DNA of 64,000 nucleotides. Origin: Hyphomicrobiales bacterium (GTDB taxonomy: Bacteria > Pseudomonadota > Alphaproteobacteria > Rhizobiales > Rhizobiaceae). The notes below the pieces were generated by a model. That model saw only the letters and a list, made by a program, of their open reading frames with translations, did not search any database and was not told the DNA's origin. Every line of letters starts with the position of its first letter. The first letter of the stretch is position 1. Below, piece after piece: positions 17,790 to 26,585 of this stretch. Location: positions 248,001 to 312,000 of the forward strand of contig UBYX01000003.1 in NCBI GenBank assembly GCA_900469955.1, in the 5' to 3' direction. The position numbers and the translations under genes were made by a program.

Positions 17790-18703
17790 GATGTCATGTT
17801 TGCAACACCGATCCAGTTGCGCCCGGATGGTGGGCGATCGCGACCAATGACCTGTCAGGTTCGCGAAGGCCAACAAGTTCTTCTGCTCAGGGTCGTAAGT
17901 TTCAAGCTTGACTTTGCAGCCCATGACCCAGCGGTTTTGCGCAGTGTTCTGTTCGCTACGCCGAAAGGGCGAGCTTGAAGCGGGCGGATCAGGCCGTTCG
18001 CCTTGAAACTACCCGCCTCATCTGGCTGCCGCGCGCCATGCGCATCGCCCTGCCGACGAAATCGTCACGCAAGCAAGAGCGACGCCGCGCCTGCTCCTGG
18101 GCCGAGGCCGACGCCACGATCATTGGCGGCTGCTGCGGTATTGGTGCTTCCCATGTCAACGCCTGGTCTAACTCTGCTAGGCCGCTTGCCGCGGTAGCAG
18201 CGGTTCGCCATGCGGACGCTACCACCTCAATCTTACGCGGTTAACGGCAAACCGCTTGTCACTTGTCCTGGAATGGCTGTGGTGGGAAGATCAATTATCG
18301 AGGCAAGGACGCGTGACCGAGCCAACGGTTTGATCGCAAGATGGTCGTTCAAGCTCCTCCGGCAAGCGCCATCGCCGTTTCAATCGATACCCTATCCGGA
18401 TCTAAAAGGAGGTAAAACAGTGAGGCGCGACCGTTTCTGTGGAATTACGTGGCCTCGCTTGCGCTTGAGCCGCAGCCGTCAGCCGTTTCGGAGCGGCCGC
18501 AAAGGTTGCGGAGCGTGTGAGCCCCGTCTCATCAGAATCTCTCCCGTGAGTTCTGCTCCAAACCTCCGGGGGTAGCGCTTGTTCCGACCGCAAAAGAACG
18601 GCGCAGCGCGTCAGGACGCGGTAGAGACATTCGAGGTTTAAGGCAAGGGAACGGAAGTCGAAATGCCTGCGACACCGTGATACCGAACGAACCAGAAGTC
18701 GTC
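17790..18703. other. Stretch without an intact gene
   Basis: Only one recognisable piece was found, the methyltransferase-like fragment listed separately. A GTG at 18420 has a perfect AGGAGG ribosome site and opens a 51-codon frame, but the Arg-rich product resembles nothing I know. The stretch reads as decayed intergenic DNA. Confidence 0.5.
18080..18165 (+). pseudogene. C-terminal remnant of a homocysteine S-methyltransferase
   Basis: One frame reads WAEADATIIGGCCGIGASHV, which matches the zinc-site GGCCG motif and following residues of homocysteine S-methyltransferases. Nothing of the roughly 270 upstream residues is recognisable nearby, so only the C-terminal segment survives. Confidence 0.5.
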
Positions 18704-20491
18704 TCACTTGCGCTTTCCCGGTAACACCGAGCTCAAGACCTGTCGCGCCGTGCCACGGATCACGCCACCCTGGTGGGGATCGCCCTTCATCAACGTCGAT
18801 GCGAGGTTTTTTACCTGTGCAAAGGTCAGGTGCGGAGGCAGCGGCGGCACTTCCGGATCGGTCTTTACGTCGAGTAATACCGGCCGATCGGCGGCGAGCG
18901 CCTCTTCCCACGCTCGCGCAAGATTTTCTGGCCGATCAACGAAAATGCCCTTCAGGCCAATGAGGTCGGCAAAACGATGATAAGGCATGTCGGGTATTTT
19001 TTGCGAAGCCTCGAATTTTGGATCTCCCTCCATCACCCGCTGCTCCCAAGTGACCTGATTGAGATCTCCGTTATTGAAAACGCATATGATAAAGCGGTGA
19101 TCAGTCCAGTCCTTCCAGTATTTGGAAACAGTGATCAGCTCGGCCATATTGTTCATCTGCATAGCACCATCACCGACCAGGCCAATTACGGGTCGATCAG
19201 GATGAGCATATTTCGCAGCGACGGCATATGGAACAGCAGCCCCCATCGAAGCCAATCCACCTGAAAGGGATCCCATCATGCCGGTTCGCATCTTGATATC
19301 CCTTGCGTACCAGTTGGCGCATGAACCCGAGTCGCTGGTTAGGATGACATTGTCAGGAAGCCGCGACGAAAGCTCCCACGCGACGAGTTGCGGATTAACG
19401 GGGTCGGCCTCGGCGTGAGCGCGTTTGTCCAGAAGCTTCCACCAATCAGCGACGTTCTTTTCGACGGTGGTGCGCCATTTTCCGTCTTTCTGATTGAGTA
19501 GCGGTAAGAGCGCTTTCAGTGTTTCTTTTGCATCACCGACGAGGTTGACGTCCATCGGATAGCGGAGCGAGAGCATCCCCGCGTCGATGTCGATCTGGAC
19601 AGCTTTCGCCTGCCCTTCCTCAGGGAGAAATTCCGAGTAGGGAAAACCCGATCCAATCATCAGCAGCGTGTCGCAGTTGCGCATCAGATCCCAGGAAGGC
19701 TCAGTGCCAAGCAAGCCGATCGAGCCTGTGACCCAAGGCAGGTCATCTGGCAGCACTGCTTTGCCCAGCAGCGCCTTGGCAACCCCAGCGCCAAGACGAT
19801 CCGACACGGCGATGACTTCCTCCGTCGCTGCAAGCGCCCCAGCACCAACCAGCATCGCGACTTTTTTTCCAGCGTTGAGAATGTCGGCGGCCGCCTGCAG
19901 GTCATCCCGCTGAGGGACGATCTTGGGTGGGCGATATCCCAATCCGGAATGAATGGTGCCGTGGGCACGTTCGGGTTCCTCGTAGGGCATCTCCTGCAAA
20001 TCATTTGGAAGGATGAGTGCTGTTACAGTCCGGTTTGCAAGTGCCACTCTGATGGCGCGATCGACAAGATGGCGGACTTGGGCTGGCGTCGATGCTTGAT
20101 GAACGAAGTCACCGGCCACGTCCTTGAAGAGCGCAGCCAGGTCGATCTCTTGCTGGTATTGGCCACCGATCGCACCACGCGCTTGCTGTCCGGCGATTGC
20201 TAACAGGGGTTGGTGATCTGCGCGTGCATCGTACATTCCGGTAACCAGATGGGTCGCCCCCGGACCTGACGTCGCAATACAGACGCCGAGCTCACCGGAA
20301 AACTTCGCGTAAGCAGAGGCCATAAACGCCGCCATTTCCTCATGGCGCGCCTGAATGAACTCGATCTTGTCACCGGCGCGGTTTAAAGCCCCGAAGACCC
20401 CGTTGATCCCGTCCCCGGGATAACCAAACATGCGCCGGACGCCCCACGCATGAAGGCGGGAAATGATGAAGTCGCCGACCGTCTGCGCCAT
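18704..20491 (-). CDS. Thiamine-diphosphate-dependent enzyme, pyruvate oxidase/dehydrogenase (PoxB)-like
   Basis: 595 residues with the three-domain ThDP architecture: N-terminal Pyr domain with the activating glutamate (ARHEEMAAFMASAYAKF), central FAD/nucleotide-fold domain, and C-terminal PP domain with the diphosphate motif starting GDGAMQMNN. Overall order and length fit PoxB-like enzymes rather than acetolactate synthase, but the electron acceptor and product cannot be told from sequence alone. ATG at 20489-20491 is chosen because AAAGGA lies 6 bases upstream. A GGAAC-N16-GGTT stress-type promoter sits 38 bases before the start. Monocistronic in this window, convergent with nothing close. 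Confidence 0.85.
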   Translation of the reverse strand: MAQTVGDFIISRLHAWGVRRMFGYPGDGINGVFGALNRAGDKIEFIQARHEEMAAFMASAYAKFSGELGVCIATSGPGATHLVTGMYDARADHQPLLAIAGQQARGAIGGQYQQEIDLAALFKDVAGDFVHQASTPAQVRHLVDRAIRVALANRTVTALILPNDLQEMPYEEPERAHGTIHSGLGYRPPKIVPQRDDLQAAADILNAGKKVAMLVGAGALAATEEVIAVSDRLGAGVAKALLGKAVLPDDLPWVTGSIGLLGTEPSWDLMRNCDTLLMIGSGFPYSEFLPEEGQAKAVQIDIDAGMLSLRYPMDVNLVGDAKETLKALLPLLNQKDGKWRTTVEKNVADWWKLLDKRAHAEADPVNPQLVAWELSSRLPDNVILTSDSGSCANWYARDIKMRTGMMGSLSGGLASMGAAVPYAVAAKYAHPDRPVIGLVGDGAMQMNNMAELITVSKYWKDWTDHRFIICVFNNGDLNQVTWEQRVMEGDPKFEASQKIPDMPYHRFADLIGLKGIFVDRPENLARAWEEALAADRPVLLDVKTDPEVPPLPPHLTFAQVKNLASTLMKGDPHQGGVIRGTARQVLSSVLPGKRK

Positions 20492-20528
20492 AGACATTCC
20501 TTTCAAAGATGCTCCAATATGGATGACA

Positions 20529-20553
20529 AACCGTTGGGTTTGCCGGCAGTTCC
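20529..20553 (-). promoter_or_regulatory. Putative RpoE2/EcfG promoter of the PoxB-like gene
   Basis: On the minus strand GGAAC, 16 bases, GGTT, matching the rhizobial stress sigma pattern GGAAC-N18-TT. Distance to the start codon at 20491 is suitable. E. coli poxB is likewise a stationary-phase/stress gene. Confidence 0.5.
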
Positions 20554-21321
20554 AATGAAAACAATAACGGAGACAGGCATTCGTGACCGATGAGCCGCTG
20601 GAAACGAACTTGAGCCCTTTGGATTAGTTCGAAGCGCCTCGCTGGAGCAGCCCGAGAGGTTCGCTCCAATGAGGGGTGAATTTTGGACGCTGATTGACAA
20701 CGGTTCCGGTGGTTCGCTCGAGGGATACGGCTATAAGATGACCTAATTTGTGATAGTCGACGGCGTTACGGTTCAGGAGTTGAAGAGTTCCCGAGGCGCT
20801 GCCGCTGCGACGTCGGCTCATTTGGGCTGCAGCAACTCGTGCGGGGGTCACGCGGAACTCGCTGTGTAGACAGGGAACGTACGAAACAACGGGTCAGACA
20901 GTTCCTCGTGTTCATAGAGCAACTTGATGTCGAAGAGAGCGCGCGGATGTTGGCGATCGACTGCTGCATGCATCTTGCCACCGAAGAGGTCTTCGAAGGC
21001 GACACGTGTATTTTTCGGCCAAGTTTTTGCGTGGGTCAGGCAACCGGATCTGTCGAAGGTCTTCCCCACGCAAGAGAGACAAGAAGTTCGCAAAATTCTA
21101 TACGACTACCCGCATCGGATCGGCCTTGCCGTCCCCTGAGTCCCTGGCCGTCGCTGACACTAATGGGTGGTGAGGCGGGAATGTATCTGCGATTTTGGCA
21201 ATTCTCTGGCAAACCCACCCCAGCCACTGTGTTGAGTGCATCCTGTCGTTGTCTGCTGCAAATTTTATTTGAGCCAATCAAGAGATCCGAATGATGGGAT
21301 GGACCTTCCAAGCCACAATCG
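20554..21321. other. Accessory stretch with relics
   Basis: Holds the AbiEii toxin remnant (listed separately) and, at 20671-20697, a segment ending in CGCTGATTGA like the repeats near some IS21-family ends; a similar segment is at 31514-31539. No intact gene was recognised. Confidence 0.45.
20848..21093 (-). pseudogene. AbiEii/AbiGii-type nucleotidyltransferase toxin remnant
   Basis: The frame contains AFEDLFGGKMHAAVDRQHPR and then LFDIKLLYEHEELSDPLFRT, the conserved middle of AbiEii-family toxins. It stops at VYTASSA; the expected continuation PHELLQPK appears in another frame right after, so a frameshift is present. Full toxins are about 290 residues, and neither the nucleotidyltransferase N-terminus nor an antitoxin gene is recognisable. 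Confidence 0.65.
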
Positions 21322-22236
21322 TCAAAGATCGAGCCAATTTTTGAATGCGGAAACTCGCCGCGTCGTCTCCACGAAATCGAGCACGATCTGGGACTTCTCC
21401 TCCGCCTGCCAGGCGACCAGCAGTTCCACTTCGGCTGGAATATCCTCAAGCGGTCGGTAGACCAAATATGGGCTTGGATTGTGGGCCAGCCATGAGGGCG
21501 CGATCGCTATACCGACGCCCGCCGCGACCAGCGTCGCTATCGCCAAGGTATGCGAGACTTCCTGCACGATGACCGGATAAACGCCGGCGCGACGCAGCGC
21601 ATCCATGATCGCATGATAGTAGCTGGCGCCAACCGTCGGCGCATACGTGATGATGGGCTCGCCCGCAAAATCCTTAACGGTCAGATCGTCCTCGCCCGCC
21701 AACCGATGATCCCTCGGCAAGACCGCGACGAAACCCTCCTCCAGAATATGTTCCGTCTTTAGGAAACCAGCCGGATTGGTTGGGCGGATGAATGCTACCT
21801 GCACCTTGTTGTTCTGTAGCAGTTCGAGCTGCTGCGCCGTGCCGAGCACCTGCACGTCGACCGTCATAGCTGGATAGCGCTGGCGAAAATCCGAAATCAC
21901 TGGCGGCATAACGTGCGACAGCGCCACGTGCACGCCGCTGACGGAAATCGTTCCACTATCGTCCCCGGAAATGGAACGGGTGTGCGTGACCGCCCTGTCG
22001 ATACCCCCTAGGATTTCCTGAGCATGACGTAAGAAGATCTCGCCAGCTGGCGTAAGCTTCACGCGACGCGTCGTGCGACGGAATAATCTGGTACCAAGCC
22101 TCTCCTCAAGTTGGCGGATTTGCTGGCTGAGCGGCGCCTGCGCCATACCCAATTTATCTGCGGCGCGGCTGAAGTGCAGCTCTTCCGCGACACAGGCGAA
22201 GTAATGGAGATGACGAAATTCGATGCCGTATTTCAT
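21322..22236 (-). CDS. LysR-family transcriptional regulator
   Basis: 304 residues. The N-terminal winged helix reads FRHLHYFACVAEELHFSRAA and then APLSQQIRQLEERLGTRLF, and the C-terminal periplasmic-binding-like effector domain follows in the BenM/CatM subgroup style. ATG at 22234-22236 is preferred over a TTG at 22242. It is divergent from the dpp-like operon starting at 22362, with a 125-base AT-rich gap between them, so it very likely controls that operon and itself. The effector is unknown. Confidence 0.92.
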   Translation of the reverse strand: MKYGIEFRHLHYFACVAEELHFSRAADKLGMAQAPLSQQIRQLEERLGTRLFRRTTRRVKLTPAGEIFLRHAQEILGGIDRAVTHTRSISGDDSGTISVSGVHVALSHVMPPVISDFRQRYPAMTVDVQVLGTAQQLELLQNNKVQVAFIRPTNPAGFLKTEHILEEGFVAVLPRDHRLAGEDDLTVKDFAGEPIITYAPTVGASYYHAIMDALRRAGVYPVIVQEVSHTLAIATLVAAGVGIAIAPSWLAHNPSPYLVYRPLEDIPAEVELLVAWQAEEKSQIVLDFVETTRRVSAFKNWLDL

Positions 22237-22361
22237 ATTCAAGACATATCAATGCTCCGGCGATTTTGTAATAGATAATAATTTATTCCCGTGATTAGTT
22301 TTCAAAAAAACGATGATAAGAATTGGAACAGCTGGAGCTTCGGCTCCCGAAATGGAGCGTG

Positions 22362-23282
22362 ATGACGCGTTTCTGGTTGTTAAAAGTCCTGCGGACTGTG
22401 CTGACGCTTTGGTTCGTGGTGACTTTCGTATTCGTGGTGCTCAGAACGTCCGGGGATCCGGTCGTGGCACTTGTCGGCGCCGACGCCACGCCTGAGGAGG
22501 TCGAACAATTCCGCCAGCTCTGGCGTCTCGACGATCCGCTCTGGATCCAATATTTCCGCTACGTCATGCAGATGTCGACCGGCCAGTTCGGCATTTCCTA
22601 TCGCGACGGTCGCGAGGTCATCGACATCATCGCCGAACGGGTCCCGTGGACACTGGTCCTTGGCATATTTTCCTATATCGGTGCCATCCTAATCGGCGTG
22701 CCAGCCGGAATCATCGCCGCCATCAAGCGTGGCTCGACTTTCGACAACTTGATCATGACGACCGCTGTTTTCGGCTTCGCTTTGCCGAACTTCTTTCTCG
22801 GTATCCTGATGATCCTGCTCTTTTCTTTAAACCTGCAATGGCTGCCGAGTTCCGGCACCGGCACCGTCTGGCACCTGATCATGCCCGCCATCACGCTCGC
22901 GACCTTCACGGCTGGCACGCTCGCCCGCTTCACTCGGTCGGCGATGCTGGAAGTGCTGGACAAGCTCTATATCCGGGCCGCAGCCGCCAAGGGCGTCGGT
23001 TACTGGAAGCGCATCATTTTCCACGCACTGCCAAATGCCAGCATCCCGCTCGTCACCATCATCGGCCTTAATCTCGGCGAACTGATTGGCGGCGCCATCG
23101 TTGTCGAAACCGTGTTCGCATGGCCAGGCGTCGGTCGCCTGCTTGTAACGGCCGTCTCCTCGCGGGACCTTGCCGTCGTGCAGGGCCTGGTGCTGATCAT
23201 GGCGGTGACCATGGTCCTCGCAAACCTTCTCGTCGACCTACTCTACGGCCTCCTCGACCCACGCATTCGCGTGCAGAATTGA
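22362..23282 (+). CDS. Peptide-type ABC transporter permease (DppB-like)
   Basis: 306 residues, six membrane segments. N-terminal VVTFVFVVLRTSGDP and the EAA-like loop LDKLYIRAAAAKGVGYWKRI are typical for DppB/OppB. ATG 22362 follows GGAG; the frame extends 39 bases further upstream to a TTG, but without a ribosome site. A small GGAGC-TTCG-GCTCC hairpin lies in the leader at 22334-22347. First gene of a nine-gene plus-strand operon with tight spacing throughout. Confidence 0.93.
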   Translation: MTRFWLLKVLRTVLTLWFVVTFVFVVLRTSGDPVVALVGADATPEEVEQFRQLWRLDDPLWIQYFRYVMQMSTGQFGISYRDGREVIDIIAERVPWTLVLGIFSYIGAILIGVPAGIIAAIKRGSTFDNLIMTTAVFGFALPNFFLGILMILLFSLNLQWLPSSGTGTVWHLIMPAITLATFTAGTLARFTRSAMLEVLDKLYIRAAAAKGVGYWKRIIFHALPNASIPLVTIIGLNLGELIGGAIVVETVFAWPGVGRLLVTAVSSRDLAVVQGLVLIMAVTMVLANLLVDLLYGLLDPRIRVQN

Positions 23283-23292
23283 AGGCCAGCGG

Positions 23293-24132
23293 ATGAAGCG
23301 CGTTTCCCCCATTCTCGTTTTTGCGATCGTCATCCTGGCGATCACGGCCATCGTCGCGATCATTGGCAATGTCTTCACATCGTACAGCATGTCGCAACAG
23401 AACCTGCTGGCCCGCCTCAAGCCGCCCGCCTTCATGACCGGCAGCAATCCCAATTTCCCGCTCGGGACCGACCGGATCGGCCGCGATATGGTGGCAAGAG
23501 TGATTGCCGGCCTGCAGATGTCGCTTTCGGTGGCGATCGCCGGCACGATCATCGGCGCCGTCTTCGGCTCCCTCATCGGCTTCATCTCTGCGCATTTCCG
23601 CGGTTGGGTCGAGGAAGTGCTGATGATGCTGGTCGACTTCCAGGCGTCGCTGCCATTCATCCTCATCACCCTGACGCTGCTTGCCTTCTTCGGCAACAGC
23701 ATGACGCTGTTCATCATCCTGATGGGGCTGTTCGGTTGGGAAAAATACGCCCGCCTCTCCCGCGGAGTGGTTCTTTCGGCGATCAACCAGCCTTATGCCA
23801 AGGCGATCGTCGCGCTCGGTGCCGGCAACGGCCGGCTCTACCTGAAACATGTGCTGCCGAACGTGGCGAGTGCCCTGATCGTCCAGGTAACCTTGACGTT
23901 CCCGCAGATCATCCTTCTGGAAACCTCGCTCAGCTTTCTGGGCCTCGGCATTCAGGCACCGCAGACCAGCCTCGGCCAGATCCTCGGCGACGGCCGCGAC
24001 TATCTCTCGACCGCCTGGTGGATCTCGATCTGGCCTGGCCTGGTCATATTTCTCGTCACTCTTTCGATGAGCATCGTCGGCGACTGGCTTCGAGACCGGC
24101 TCGACCCGATGCTGCGTGCCCGAACAACCTGA
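23293..24132 (+). CDS. Peptide-type ABC transporter permease (DppC-like)
   Basis: 279 residues. The segment FPLGTDRIGRDMVARVIAG is the DppC hallmark (usually LGTDxxGRD), and INQPYAKAIVALGAGNGRL is the cytoplasmic EAA loop. It starts 10 bases after the DppB-like gene and pairs with it to form the membrane channel of the importer. Confidence 0.93.
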   Translation: MKRVSPILVFAIVILAITAIVAIIGNVFTSYSMSQQNLLARLKPPAFMTGSNPNFPLGTDRIGRDMVARVIAGLQMSLSVAIAGTIIGAVFGSLIGFISAHFRGWVEEVLMMLVDFQASLPFILITLTLLAFFGNSMTLFIILMGLFGWEKYARLSRGVVLSAINQPYAKAIVALGAGNGRLYLKHVLPNVASALIVQVTLTFPQIILLETSLSFLGLGIQAPQTSLGQILGDGRDYLSTAWWISIWPGLVIFLVTLSMSIVGDWLRDRLDPMLRARTT

Positions 24133-24171
24133 AAATGCCGTTCGAACTGATGAACAAGGGAAGGTGGAACG

Positions 24172-25749
24172 ATGTTTACAAGACGTGAAGTAGGAACTCT
24201 CATTCTCGGAGCAGGCGCGCTGTCCATGGTGGGCAGTCTGTCAAAAGCAAATGCCGCGGACCGGCCGTCGCTCAATATCGCGGTCGATAATCTCTGGGCC
24301 AATATGGCGACGATCAACGGCATTTCGACCACGTCGCGCCGTATCTTTCCGAATTTCTACGACAACCTCGTCGACCGCGACTACATCGAGGACGAGAATG
24401 GCCTGATCTTCGCCCCAAAGCTCGCGACAAAATGGGAACAGGACGGCAATGTCTGGACCTTCACATTGCGCGAGGGGGTGAAGTTCCACGATGGCACCGA
24501 GATGACGGCGGAAGACGCGGTCTTCACATTGTCACCGGAGCGCCTTTGGGGACCAAAACCCTTCGAACCTCGCGGCAAGACCTTTACCGCAGGTTTCAAG
24601 CGTGTCGAGGCCACCGGAAAATATACATTCGAGATCGAGACTGAGCGGCCGGACCCGAATATCCCAAGCAAGCTCACCGGCTATATCGGCTTCGTCGTGC
24701 CCAAAAAATACTACATGGAAGTCGGCGTCGACGCCTTCGGCCAGAAGCCGATCGGGACCGGCCCCTATAAGGTGACGACCTTCCGCTCCGGCGAAATCAT
24801 GGTTCTTGACGCGTTTGACGATTATTGGGACGGCCCGCCGCCGGTCAAACAGATCTCCTGGAAGATCGTGCCGGAATTTGCAGCCCGCATGGCAGGCCTC
24901 GTCTCCAAGGAATTCGACTTCATCGTCAACATTCCGACCGACCAGGAAGCAGCGCTCGAAAAATACCAGGGCGTCACGTTGAAGCGCGTCCTGGCCGACA
25001 ACTACCCGGCCTTCGCGTTCAACACCCGTCCGGATCCGGAAGACAATCCGCTGGTCGATGCGAACCTGCGCTACGCCATGGTGCAGGCGATCGACATGGA
25101 CGCCATCGTCCAGGCGCTGTTCAATGGCACGACCGAACACCCGGCGGTTCCTTTCAACTTCAAGGAATACGGGAGATTCTACGATCCGAACCTGCCCGTG
25201 AAGCTTCCCTATGACGTCGCAGCCGCAAAGGAACTGGTTGCGAAGACCAAATACAAGGGGGAGAAGCTCCTCTGGCATATCACCCGCCAATATTATCCGA
25301 ACTATGAAGCAGCAGCCGAAATCATGATCGAGCAATGGCGCGAAATCGGCGTCAATGTCGAAGCGCAGATCCTAGACAATTTTGAGCTCGTCTACCGCCG
25401 CCCCTACCACTTGATGAACATGTCGATGAGTTCAGACTTCATCCCCGGCGATCCCTATCAGCCGCTGTGGCTTGATTGGGGTCCGACTGCATCGCGCTCG
25501 ACAGCCACCTGGAAGACCTGGGACCCATCGCCCGAATTCATTGAACTTGGCAAGAAATTCGATGCGGCGACCGACTTCGAGGAACGCAAGAAGGCTTATC
25601 TTGCCCTTTCAGAAGAATGGCAGCGCATCACGCCAGGTTACTACATGTGGAAGAGCGTCTACAATTGCGCCCATCGTGCCGGCATTGAGTTTAAGTTCAA
25701 GCCGAACGGCGAAATGCGCATCTACGGCGACTATTTCAAGTTCGTATGA
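24172..25749 (+). CDS. ABC transporter solute-binding protein, peptide family (SBP_bac_5)
   Basis: 525 residues. N-terminus MFTRREVGTLILGAGALSM looks like an export signal (cleavage after NAA). The KFHDGTEMTAEDAVFTL segment is the family marker. ATG 24172 has AAGGTGG upstream. It follows the two permease genes and its stop overlaps the next start. Ligand specificity is not readable; downstream gamma-glutamyltransferase and N-formylglutamate-hydrolase-like genes point to a glutamyl or amide-linked compound. Confidence 0.93.
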   Translation: MFTRREVGTLILGAGALSMVGSLSKANAADRPSLNIAVDNLWANMATINGISTTSRRIFPNFYDNLVDRDYIEDENGLIFAPKLATKWEQDGNVWTFTLREGVKFHDGTEMTAEDAVFTLSPERLWGPKPFEPRGKTFTAGFKRVEATGKYTFEIETERPDPNIPSKLTGYIGFVVPKKYYMEVGVDAFGQKPIGTGPYKVTTFRSGEIMVLDAFDDYWDGPPPVKQISWKIVPEFAARMAGLVSKEFDFIVNIPTDQEAALEKYQGVTLKRVLADNYPAFAFNTRPDPEDNPLVDANLRYAMVQAIDMDAIVQALFNGTTEHPAVPFNFKEYGRFYDPNLPVKLPYDVAAAKELVAKTKYKGEKLLWHITRQYYPNYEAAAEIMIEQWREIGVNVEAQILDNFELVYRRPYHLMNMSMSSDFIPGDPYQPLWLDWGPTASRSTATWKTWDPSPEFIELGKKFDAATDFEERKKAYLALSEEWQRITPGYYMWKSVYNCAHRAGIEFKFKPNGEMRIYGDYFKFV

Positions 25750-26585
25750 TGAGCATCAAACGCAAGCATGCGCTAAAGGATATGACGTTCGCGGAGTTTC
25801 GCGAACGTCTCTCCGAAAAGCCCGTGATCCTGCTGCCCTTCGGGAGCCAGGAGGAACAGGGTCCCCACGCGCCGATGGGGGATTTCATGCTGACGGAGGC
25901 GGTCGCGAGACAAGTGGCAGAGGCCTCCGAAGCAATCGTCGCGCCGATCATCCCGTTCGGCTATGCCGATTTTTTCAAGACCATTCCGGGGGGCATCCAG
26001 TTCCGGCCATCGACCTTCTCCGCCGTGGTCGAGGATATCGTGACCGCCTTCCTGGATCACGGCATCGAGCACATCCTGATCCTGAACGGCCATACCAGCA
26101 ATGCGCCGCTCTTCGACCAGGCGCTCCGCCGCATCCGCGCCGAACGGGGCGTTTCGGTTCCGTTCATCAATCTCTGGCAGGCGCTTCCCAATACGCTCTG
26201 GGAGGAGTTGCACGGCTCCGCTGCTGCGGCAGCCCGCGGCCATGGCGGTGATCCGCTGACCTCGATCTATCTCCATCTGTTCCCCGAACTGATGCGGATG
26301 GATCTTGCCCGCCCCTCGGTGCGGGAAAAGGCCTTCGGCCTGCCGACCGGTGGTGTCAACAACGTCCAGTTCGAGGGCATGCCGGTGCATGTGCCGCTGA
26401 ATTGCCACGAGGTGAATGCCGACGGCATGCTCGGCGGCGATCCGCTGCTGGCAAGCGCAGAAAAGGGCGAGAAGATGGTCGAACATCTGGTGGGCTTCTG
26501 CGCTCGCTTCATCGGACACATGCGCCGCTGCGACATGCGTTCGGTGGCGGCCTTTTTACCTCCAGAGAAAAAGGCGGGATCATGA
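25746..26585 (+). CDS. Creatininase-family amidohydrolase
   Basis: 279 residues. The family metal motif appears as GSQEEQGPHAPMGDF. E36, H41 and D46 match expected positions, but the first histidine of the usual EQHGPH motif is Q38, so metal binding may differ from creatininase itself. The RGHGGDPLTS and NGHTSNAP segments supply further family residues. Members hydrolyse cyclic or linear amides (creatinine, formamidopyrimidines, mycofactocin precursor peptide). ATG 25746 overlaps the previous stop; a second ATG follows directly. Probably opens or trims the imported substrate. Confidence 0.88.
   Translation: MMSIKRKHALKDMTFAEFRERLSEKPVILLPFGSQEEQGPHAPMGDFMLTEAVARQVAEASEAIVAPIIPFGYADFFKTIPGGIQFRPSTFSAVVEDIVTAFLDHGIEHILILNGHTSNAPLFDQALRRIRAERGVSVPFINLWQALPNTLWEELHGSAAAAARGHGGDPLTSIYLHLFPELMRMDLARPSVREKAFGLPTGGVNNVQFEGMPVHVPLNCHEVNADGMLGGDPLLASAEKGEKMVEHLVGFCARFIGHMRRCDMRSVAAFLPPEKKAGS

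Noticed and set aside
17754-17978. 74-codon frame after the iron box
   Set aside because: Starts inside the operator, lacks a ribosome site and resembles no family.
18420-18575. 51-codon frame from a GTG with a perfect AGGAGG site
   Set aside because: Arg/Ser-rich product without similarity to anything known; the start site alone does not make a gene.
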